Positions 58,340 to 64,000 of a DNA stretch of 64,000 nt are shown here, in pieces. Under the pieces are notes generated by a model. It saw only the letters and a program-made list of their open reading frames with translations. It made no database searches and was not told where the DNA came from. The DNA is from Geomonas oryzae (GTDB taxonomy: Bacteria; Desulfobacterota; Desulfuromonadia; Geobacterales; Geobacteraceae). Numbering within the stretch: the first letter of the stretch is position 1; each line of letters starts with the position of its first letter. The stretch is from contig NZ_RAHW01000007.1 of assembly GCF_004117875.1 (NCBI RefSeq), forward strand, positions 124,001 to 188,000, read 5' to 3'. The position numbers were made by a program, and so were the translations under genes.

Positions 58340-59176
58340 GTGGTCATCACCTTCATACTCGTTTTTGTATTGGGGATTCTGGCCGGGGTGGTGGGCGCCA
58401 TTCTCGGTCTTGGCGGCGGCATCATCATCGTGCCCGCCCTGACCCTCGGTTTCGACATGCCGATGCGCACCGCGGTGGCCGCCTCCACGGTCTGCATCAT
58501 CGCCACCTCGACGGGAGCCGCAGTCGCCTTCCTGAGAGACCGCCTCACCAACACCCGGGTCGCCATATGGCTCGAAATGGGAACCGCCACCGGTGCCCTG
58601 ACCGGCGCGCTCGTTGCCGCCTGGGTGAACCAGCGCCTTTTGTTCATCCTCTTCGGAGTCCTCCTCGCCTACTCTGCCTACAACATGTTCCGCACCAGGA
58701 AGGAGGAGCATAAAGAGGAAGTGATTCCCGACGCCATCTCGCAGCGGCTGAAGCTCAAGGGGTCCTACTACGACAAGGCGCTCGGACGCCGGATCGACTA
58801 CCAGGTGAGCCGCACCATCCCGGGGCTCATCATCATGTACTTCTCGGGAGCGGCCGCGGGACTACTGGGGATCGGGGCGGGGATTTTCAAGGTCCCGGCC
58901 ATGGACCAGGTGATGGGGATGCCGTTCAAGGCCTCGAGCGCCACGTCCAACTTCATGATCGGGGTTACCGCGGCGTCCGGTGCGGTGGTTTACTTCGCGC
59001 GCGGCGACGTGAAGCCGCTGGTGGCCGGGCCGGTCGTTCTGGGGGTGCTGATCGGGGCGATCGTAGGCGCGCGCCTCATGGTGCACATGAAAGCGAGCAA
59101 GATCAGGCTCTTCTTCATGCCGATCCTGGCCTACACGGCGCTCGAGATGATCTACAAGGGGGTGAAGTGGTGGTAG
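58340..59176 (+). CDS. TSUP (TauE/SafE) family membrane exporter
   Basis: The protein is 278 residues with about eight TM segments in two related halves: 'GVVGAILGLGGGIIIVPALTLGFDMPMRTAVAAST' (in part) and 'AAGLLGIGAGIFKVPAMDQVMGMPFKASSATSNF' (in part), each with the glycine-rich motif. GTG 58340 is chosen because GGAGGGG lies 7 nt upstream; an earlier GTG at 58292 has none. The family transports sulfite, sulfoacetate or other small organic anions, usually exporting them. It overlaps the DUF1634 gene by 10 nt, a standard pairing. The substrate here is unknown. Confidence 0.92.
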   Translation: MVITFILVFVLGILAGVVGAILGLGGGIIIVPALTLGFDMPMRTAVAASTVCIIATSTGAAVAFLRDRLTNTRVAIWLEMGTATGALTGALVAAWVNQRLLFILFGVLLAYSAYNMFRTRKEEHKEEVIPDAISQRLKLKGSYYDKALGRRIDYQVSRTIPGLIIMYFSGAAAGLLGIGAGIFKVPAMDQVMGMPFKASSATSNFMIGVTAASGAVVYFARGDVKPLVAGPVVLGVLIGAIVGARLMVHMKASKIRLFFMPILAYTALEMIYKGVKWW

Positions 59177-59484
59177 GTAACGATCACGAGGCGGGCGCGG
59201 AGGTGCACCCGATCGAGCTGGTGCTGGCGCGGCTTTTGCGGTTGGGCTCACTGATCGCCGCAGCGCTTCTCGCGGTGGGAATCGCGCTCATGGCGATGGG
59301 CATGACCGTAGTGGCGCCGAAACTGATCACCGCCGGACTCCTCGTGCTGCTGGGGACCCCGGTGATGCGCGTGGTGGCGGCAAGCATCATCTTCACCAAG
59401 GAGCGGGACTGGCACTTCGCCTTTTTCTCCATCGTGGTGCTCTGCGCCATGGCCGCCGGCATATATTTCGGCAAGGGGGACTAG
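59167..59484 (+). CDS. DUF1634 membrane protein
   Basis: The protein is 105 residues with three TM segments (SLIAAALLAVGIALMAMGM, LITAGLLVLLGTPVMRVV, AFFSIVVLCAMAAGIYF). It matches DUF1634, a partner of TSUP exporters. The start is a GTG inside the end of the TSUP gene (10-nt overlap). It is probably a subunit or accessory of that transporter. Confidence 0.92.
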   Translation: MVVGNDHEAGAEVHPIELVLARLLRLGSLIAAALLAVGIALMAMGMTVVAPKLITAGLLVLLGTPVMRVVAASIIFTKERDWHFAFFSIVVLCAMAAGIYFGKGD

Positions 59485-59642
59485 CCTTCCCTCTTTTCCT
59501 TCGAGGCGGCAAGCTTCTGCTTCGCCCGCTCGGCGATCTGCTTGCGGCGCGGCCCGCTCACGAGCTTCTCTTCCAAAAACGCGATGGCCGCGATGCCGAC
59601 CATCACCAGTACCCCGACCGCCAACAGCTTCAACAGGAACAT
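59481..59642 (-). CDS. Small single-TM membrane protein
   Basis: The protein is 53 residues with one hydrophobic helix (MFLLKLLAVGVLVMVGIAAIAF) and a charged helical tail (RRKQIAERAKQKLAASKEKREG). GAGGTGAGG directly before the ATG supports the start. It is convergent with DUF1634, overlapping by 4 nt. The family is unknown. Confidence 0.55.
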   Translation of the reverse strand: MFLLKLLAVGVLVMVGIAAIAFLEEKLVSGPRRKQIAERAKQKLAASKEKREG

Positions 59643-59894
59643 CCTCACCTCACTGGGTTGATTTGCCGCCCCACTCTGCCCCAAAGCGCTCCCCCTTGTC
59701 AACCATCACGCCGCTTGGCGAACCCATCGCGCGCCATCCGCTCCATCTTTAGAGCCTCCATATTGGACTGGCATAATCCTGCGTTTCATGTAAAATGGGC
59801 CGCCCCTTTTTCCAATGATCTGCAATTGCCCCGGCCCGACCGGCGGCTGAACCAGTTTCGGGGCCTCCCCGACACATCAAAAGGAGGAGTTCAT

Positions 59895-60584
59895 ATGAAA
59901 AGCAGCAAGTTGGCACGCAGGATCGCAATCGCGGCAACGGCTCTGGCGGCAATGGCCGGCATCGCCTTCGCCTCCGGCGAGGGTAGCGGCGTCACCGCCG
60001 ACCAGGCCCTGCAGAAACTGATGGACGGCAATGCCCGCTACGTGGAAAGCAAGATGACCGCCGGGACGCTTTGCGACGCGTCGGCGCGCGGCAAACTGGC
60101 GAAGAGCCAGCACCCCTACGCCATCATCCTCTCCTGCTCCGATTCCCGCGTCCCGCCCGAACTGATCTTCGACCAGGCACTGGGCGAAGTCTTCGTGGTG
60201 CGCGTCGCCGGCAACGTGGCCGATCCGCTCGTGCTGGGGAGCGTCGAGTACGCCGCCGAGCACCTCGGCAGCCCGCTCATCATGGTGCTTGGGCACGAGC
60301 GCTGCGGCGCCGTCACCGCGACCGTGGCAGGCGGCAAGCCGGAAGGAAACATCGGCGCCATCGTGAAGGAGATCGCCCCCGCCGCCAAGAAGGCGAAGGA
60401 GCAGTGCAAGGGTAAGGCGAAGGAAGAGATCATCGAGTGCGCCTCCGAGATCAACGCGAAGGCGGTCGCCGCCCAGCTTCCCAAGCGGTCGAAGCTCCTC
60501 GCCAAGGAAGTGAAGGAAGGGAAGATCAAGATCGTCGCAGCCAAGTACGACCTCGACGACGGCAAGGTCACCCTGCTCAAGTAG
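59895..60584 (+). CDS. Exported beta-class carbonic anhydrase
   Basis: The protein is 229 residues. AAGGAGGAG lies before the ATG at 59895, and a signal peptide follows (IAIAATALAAMAGIAFASG). Zinc ligands and active-site pairs are C-S-D-S-R (60138 region) and H-E-R-C-G, in the canonical CXDXR...HXXC pattern. The family hydrates CO2 to bicarbonate. Most beta enzymes are cytosolic; this one should be periplasmic. A Lys-rich C-terminal region with two cysteines (EQCKGKAKEEIIECASE) follows. It has its own terminator. It may retain CO2 made by respiration or aid bicarbonate uptake. Confidence 0.94.
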   Translation: MKSSKLARRIAIAATALAAMAGIAFASGEGSGVTADQALQKLMDGNARYVESKMTAGTLCDASARGKLAKSQHPYAIILSCSDSRVPPELIFDQALGEVFVVRVAGNVADPLVLGSVEYAAEHLGSPLIMVLGHERCGAVTATVAGGKPEGNIGAIVKEIAPAAKKAKEQCKGKAKEEIIECASEINAKAVAAQLPKRSKLLAKEVKEGKIKIVAAKYDLDDGKVTLLK

Positions 60585-60602
60585 AAACGTCTTACCGTAT
60601 CA

Positions 60603-60634
60603 AAAAAGCCGCCCTCCTTACGGGGGCGGCGTTT
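60603..60634 (+). terminator. Intrinsic terminator of the carbonic anhydrase gene
   Basis: AAAGCCGCCC, TCCTTAC loop, GGGGGCGGC-GTTT. It is bidirectional in form. Confidence 0.8.
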
Positions 60635-60672
60635 ATGTTTCCAGACCACTGATGACTTAAGCTACATGGCGT

Positions 60673-60696
60673 CTCCCCTCTCCCCTCGGGAGAGGG
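60673..60696. repeat. Inverted repeat at the end of the DUF309 gene
   Basis: CTCTCCC and GGGAGAG arms around CTC. It abuts the stop codon of the minus-strand gene and is related to the hairpin after ald (17527-17555). Confidence 0.6.
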
Positions 60697-61095
60697 TTAG
60701 GGCGATGGCGTCGGGGACAGGAGATGCAGCCTTGGCACGAGGGCCGCATCGACCTCGGCCATGCGCTCGGCCCCAAGCGAGACAAGCGCCGCGCGCATCA
60801 CGCCGGCGTCCTCCACGAGCCGCGCGACATCCACCCCCCGGCATGGCGTGGCGACCCGGCGCAGCATGTCGCAGGCGCGCTCCAAAAGCCCCTCGGCCCC
60901 CTTGAAGTTGCCGTTACGCCAATGGTGCAGCGCGACGGCTATCTGCAGCACCCCCTGGTAGAAGTCCCTCATTTCCCCCTTGGAACCCACCCAGAGTTCT
61001 TCTAGCGTCTCGTGGCACTCGAACCAGGCGCCGGAGTTGAACTCCTCGATCGCCTGAAAAAGTTCCTGCGGGGTATCTTCCCGGCGCGGATCCAT
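60697..61095 (-). CDS. DUF309 family protein
   Basis: The protein is 132 residues. The segment 'LFQAIEEFNSGAWFECHETLEELWVGSKGEMRDFYQGVLQIAVALHHWRNGNFKGAEGLL' (in part; residues 12-70) is the defining DUF309 motif, with the conserved HE and LEELW. This all-helical family has no firmly known biochemical role. The start at 61095 has GAGGTG 8 nt upstream. It follows the TadG-like gene by 28 nt, so the two may be co-transcribed although they appear unrelated in function. Confidence 0.9.
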   Translation of the reverse strand: MDPRREDTPQELFQAIEEFNSGAWFECHETLEELWVGSKGEMRDFYQGVLQIAVALHHWRNGNFKGAEGLLERACDMLRRVATPCRGVDVARLVEDAGVMRAALVSLGAERMAEVDAALVPRLHLLSPTPSP

Positions 61096-61123
61096 GGGGC
61101 ACCTCACGCCTTGGCAACCATTC

Positions 61124-62296
61124 CTAATCGACCAGCACCGGGCGCAGGCCCGGCAGAAGGCGCTTTCGCGGATCGTTGCAGGCGACGCTTGAGATACGGT
61201 CGATGTAGAGCCCTTCCCCGCCGGGAACGCAGGCGTTGGCCGGCTGGTCCGCCTGTGTCTGCGTCTTGCCGCATCCCGGCGCTCCCGTCGTGCAGATCCT
61301 GCTGATGCGCACCAGCGCATACCGCGTCACGGTGTGCTGCTGATAGCTGCCGCCGGGCTCGAAGGAGGAGCAGTCGGTAGCGGGAACGATGAGCCACCAC
61401 CCGACAAGCTTGCCGTTTTTGTCGTACTCCTTGTTGGAGCGGTCCACCTGCGGATCGTACATCATCGCCTTGATGTCACGCAGGATCGCATCGCTGCCGC
61501 TTGCCGCGGTGAAGATCGGTAGACCGCACACCTCCTGGACCGGCATCTCCTGGCAAACGAGATCGGACATGGCGTTCGTGATGGTGACCGGATGCAAAAG
61601 GGAGGTGTAGAGATAACGGTTCGCGAGGGCGCCTTTTTCCTGCGCGCCCCACGGCGCGTGGCTCATGCGCCGCTCCGGGATGCTGCAGATCTCCGGGAAG
61701 GTACAGGAGGCGGGGGTCGCCTCGGCGCAGACGGCGATGTTGGCGCGGGTCCCGGGGACCAGGGCCGCGGTGGCGACCGGGGTGGTGCCGAAGCTGTCGG
61801 TACCGCTGATCTTCGCGATGAAGGTCCCCAGGGAGCCAAGGCCTACCGAGCTGCTCTCGGCGGTGCGCCTCGTTCTCACCTGCACGGCGTTCACAGGGGT
61901 CGCGCCGGGGGTGTAGCTGCGGCTGCTCATGTTCCAGAAGCCGACCGTGATGTCGTTGTCGCCGGTGAGCGCGTTGCCGTTGTTGTTGAGGAGTCCCACC
62001 AGGGCGGCGGCGTCATGTTTGCCGGTGACGAGATCGACCGCCGCGCCGCGCGCCTGCGCCTGCACCAGGTCGCCCGCGACCCCGGCAAGCAGCTTGGGGT
62101 CGGTCTGGGCCTGCTGAAGGTAGCGCTGCTTGATGTTCTGGGCGCCGGTAAGCGCCGCCATCTCGGCGGAATGCTGCAGATCCTCTTCGCTTACGTACAT
62201 GTAGCCGATGTCGATGGCAAGACCTGTCACCACGAGGAAGACGACCAGCATGATGGTGACGTAGCTGGTATCCAAGGCTGAATCTTCTCCGGACAC
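61124..62296 (-). CDS. TadG-like pilus/secretion-associated membrane protein
   Basis: The protein is 390 residues with one N-terminal TM helix (VTIMLVVFLVVTGLAIDIGYMYV) followed by 'SEEDLQHSAEMAALTGAQNI', the pattern of TadG/TadE-like proteins of the Flp pilus pathway. The remainder is a predicted extracytoplasmic beta-rich region (about 100-390) with ten or so cysteines and a Cys/Gly region near 'CSIPERRMSH'. No other tad genes are visible within the window. It may act alone in envelope assembly or with tad genes elsewhere. Confidence 0.8.
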   Translation of the reverse strand: MSGEDSALDTSYVTIMLVVFLVVTGLAIDIGYMYVSEEDLQHSAEMAALTGAQNIKQRYLQQAQTDPKLLAGVAGDLVQAQARGAAVDLVTGKHDAAALVGLLNNNGNALTGDNDITVGFWNMSSRSYTPGATPVNAVQVRTRRTAESSSVGLGSLGTFIAKISGTDSFGTTPVATAALVPGTRANIAVCAEATPASCTFPEICSIPERRMSHAPWGAQEKGALANRYLYTSLLHPVTITNAMSDLVCQEMPVQEVCGLPIFTAASGSDAILRDIKAMMYDPQVDRSNKEYDKNGKLVGWWLIVPATDCSSFEPGGSYQQHTVTRYALVRISRICTTGAPGCGKTQTQADQPANACVPGGEGLYIDRISSVACNDPRKRLLPGLRPVLVD

Positions 62297-62360
62297 GGGG
62301 ATCTCCAGATGGGGCGGTGTTTTGTTACAGCCGGGTGCGACATAATAGCATCATCACGCG

Positions 62361-62399
62361 AAGAAGGGCCATGCAGAAATTGCATGGCCCTTCTTTTTT
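62361..62399. terminator. Bidirectional intrinsic terminator
   Basis: AAGAAGGGCCATGCA, GAAAT, TGCATGGCCCTTCTT. The T run is longer on the plus strand, but the only gene ending here is the minus-strand MFS gene 23 nt away. Confidence 0.85.
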
Positions 62400-62421
62400 A
62401 CAACATCAGTTGAAAACCATC

Positions 62422-63723
62422 CTATGCGGAAACCTTGACGGCGACCTTCTCGCCCGCCACCTCGGCGGCCTCGACCTCGACCGCTTTCTTCTCACGCAGG
62501 AAGAAGGTGATCACGGTGCCAAAGGCCAGGCAGGAGCCGGCGAGGATGAAGGATTTGTTCAGGCCGCCCGGCTGGGCGTTCATCATCTCGGAGACGCGAC
62601 CCATGACGAGGCCACCCACGCCCCAGGCGCTGAAGAGGACGCCGTAGTTGAGGCCGTAGTTCTTGAAGCCCCAGTAGTCCTTGGCGAAGGAGGGGAACAG
62701 GGTCAGGTTGGAGCCGTAGTTGAAGCCGATCAGGGAGGCGAGGAGAACGAGCATCGCGGCGGAGCCGGAGCCGACCACGGGGACCGCGGCGAACATCAGG
62801 ATGGCCTGGAAGCCGAGCATGATGGTCAGGGTGGCGCGACGGCCGATCTTGTCGGAGAGGACACCGGCCACCACGCGGCCCGAGGCGTTGCCGATCGCCA
62901 TGATGGCTACCGCCACGAAGGCCATGGAGCCCATGCTGTGCTTGGCGAGACCGGCCACGGAGCCGATCACCATGAGGCCGGCGCCGGCGCCGATGAAGAA
63001 GCAGGCCCACAGCATGTAGAACTTGGGCGACTTGAGCATTTCGCTGACGGTCGCGTCGTAACCGGACTTCTTGGCCGGAGCCGCATTCTCCTCACCCTTC
63101 ACTACCGGCTCGGCCGGGACGTAACCTTTGGGCGGGTTCACGAGGGCGAAGGAGAGGCCGCAGACGATGACGGCGAAGCCGGCGGCGAGGATGTACATGG
63201 ACTGCTGGATGCCGTAGGCGCCCAGGAGGTAGCTGGAGAGCGGGGCGATGTAGACCGGTGCCAGACCGAAGCCGGCGACCACGATGCCTGCGATGAGGCC
63301 GGTTTTCTTGGAGGAGAACCACTTGAGAGCCGGCGGGGTGGCGGCGGAGTAGCCGAACCCGAAGCCGGAGCCGGCAAGGACGCCGAAGCCGGTGACCCAG
63401 GCGGCGTAGCTGTTCGAGTAACCCATGAGGGTGAAGCCCGCCCCGACGAGGATGCCGCCGATCAGCGCGGTCTTGGCCGGACCGATCTTGTCCTGGCACT
63501 TGCCCGCGAGGATCATGGAGAAGGCGAACGCGAGACAGCAGAGTGCGTAGGGATCGTTGATGGAGCTCAAGCTCCACTGGAAGGCATCGGGGCCGCCCTT
63601 TTCGATGGACGACTTGATGGCCCCCTTGAAGATACTCCAGGCATACAACACCCCGAGCGCCAGGTTGATTCCGGTTCCGGCGAAGACGACCTGCCAGCCC
63701 TTGTTAGATGATGCTTGTGCCAT
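62422..63723 (-). CDS. OFA-family MFS transporter (oxalate/formate antiporter type)
   Basis: The protein is 433 residues with 12 TM segments. 'GTGINLALGVLYAWSIFKGAI' and 'GKCQDKIGPAKTALIGGILVGAGF' (in part) at the start, and 'GFGFGYSAATPPALKWFSSKKTGLIAGIVVAGFG' (in part) are hallmarks of the oxalate/formate antiporter subfamily. It likely moves a small carboxylate such as formate, oxalate, lactate or pyruvate. The start ATG has GGAGG upstream. A -24/-12 promoter precedes it, suggesting control by a sigma-54 activator responding to that substrate. Confidence 0.93.
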   Translation of the reverse strand: MAQASSNKGWQVVFAGTGINLALGVLYAWSIFKGAIKSSIEKGGPDAFQWSLSSINDPYALCCLAFAFSMILAGKCQDKIGPAKTALIGGILVGAGFTLMGYSNSYAAWVTGFGVLAGSGFGFGYSAATPPALKWFSSKKTGLIAGIVVAGFGLAPVYIAPLSSYLLGAYGIQQSMYILAAGFAVIVCGLSFALVNPPKGYVPAEPVVKGEENAAPAKKSGYDATVSEMLKSPKFYMLWACFFIGAGAGLMVIGSVAGLAKHSMGSMAFVAVAIMAIGNASGRVVAGVLSDKIGRRATLTIMLGFQAILMFAAVPVVGSGSAAMLVLLASLIGFNYGSNLTLFPSFAKDYWGFKNYGLNYGVLFSAWGVGGLVMGRVSEMMNAQPGGLNKSFILAGSCLAFGTVITFFLREKKAVEVEAAEVAGEKVAVKVSA

Positions 63724-63770
63724 GCCTTTATACCTCCATAGTTGGATTTACGACTCTTGCCACAGACCTT

Positions 63771-63787
63771 AGCAACCTGCATACCAA
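63771..63787 (-). promoter_or_regulatory. Sigma-54 (-24/-12) promoter of the MFS transporter
   Basis: On the minus strand TTGGTATGCAGGTTGCT has GG and TTGCT in the 12-nt register. Transcription would start near 63760, 37 nt before the ATG. The rest of 63724-64000 is AT-richer with no gene that I can support. Confidence 0.65.
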
Positions 63788-64000
63788 CGTTTTAAAGTTT
63801 TGTATATTTTTTGCTTGTGCTGTATTTACGGTACTTTACGACGAAGCGCATCGTCCCGGAGCGGTTTTTCATCGCGTCCCCTTTTCGCACAACGGCAAAA
63901 GCGGTTCGCGTCCGTTACCGGCATCGTTTTACCGGTATGATGCGTGATATCAGCAGCTTGGTGCGGAGAGAGCGACCCGGCGGGGCGCTTCGCAAAAATG

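Noticed and set aside
59766-59783. -24/-12 promoter before the carbonic anhydrase
   Set aside because: CTGGCAT...CCTGC looks similar, but the GG-to-GC distance is 11 rather than 12 nt.
63708-63947. Small plus-strand open frame at the right edge
   Set aside because: It overlaps the MFS start and promoter region and lacks a ribosome binding site.

Overview
The window looks like a chromosomal segment of a Geobacteraceae-type desulfobacterium (Geobacter / Geomonas / Citrifermentans relatives). The grounds are very high GC, giant secreted multiheme c-type cytochromes with PKD-like C-termini, many PAS/Cache sensor kinases, PilZ and HD-GYP c-di-GMP proteins, a PEP-CTERM protein, a hemerythrin-like protein, gltBD, and several sigma-54-type (-24/-12) promoters. 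The genus is inferred; no rRNA is present to settle it.

Region 1 (1-11.4 kb) is the most unusual part. Two paralogous secreted cytochromes (1897-6168 and 7716-11273) are each interrupted by one in-frame TGA at residue 143 or 140. Reading frame, protein similarity and domain content continue across the TGA. In both genes a 6-bp stem with a 4-nt loop starts exactly 11 nt after the TGA, with two compensated base-pair differences between copies. I read these as selenocysteine codons with bacterial SECIS elements. Each protein carries seven CXXCH haem motifs plus one atypical N-terminal motif (CX7CH or CX5CH). A parvulin-type PPIase lies between them, a 78-aa protein with the same odd CX7CH motif lies upstream, and the two 3' ends share a 371-bp identical tract.

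Region 2 (11.6-33.2 kb) is sensory and regulatory: a small Cys-rich secreted protein; a hybrid kinase divergent from a TonB receptor / ABC-type binding protein operon; alanine dehydrogenase divergent from an Lrp regulator; a PilZ protein; a Cache/PAS kinase with its NarL-type regulator; an HD-GYP protein with a fused receiver; a PEP-CTERM protein behind a strong -24/-12 promoter; a second kinase with a related sensor half; a chemotaxis receptor; a secreted protein of unknown role; and a diverged PilZ protein.

Region 3 (33.5-48.3 kb) holds gltBD (glutamate synthase) behind a -24/-12 promoter, catalase-peroxidase, an alkyltransferase-like protein, a GT2 glycosyltransferase divergent from a GT-C/TPR membrane protein, and a two-component pair.

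Region 4 (48.6-55.5 kb) is a plus-strand cluster: DsbA-like oxidase, DsbI-like membrane protein, arylsulfate sulfotransferase, TlpA-like thioredoxin, CcdA, rhodanese, an outer-membrane channel-like protein and a hemerythrin-like protein. It looks like a dedicated periplasmic thiol/sulfur module.

Region 5 (55.6-64 kb) contains a His-rich DUF6448 protein, initiator tRNA, an outer-membrane barrel protein, a candidate structured RNA, a TSUP exporter with DUF1634, an exported beta-carbonic anhydrase, DUF309 and TadG-like proteins, and an OFA-family MFS transporter behind a -24/-12 promoter. No CRISPR array, insertion sequence or prophage was seen.
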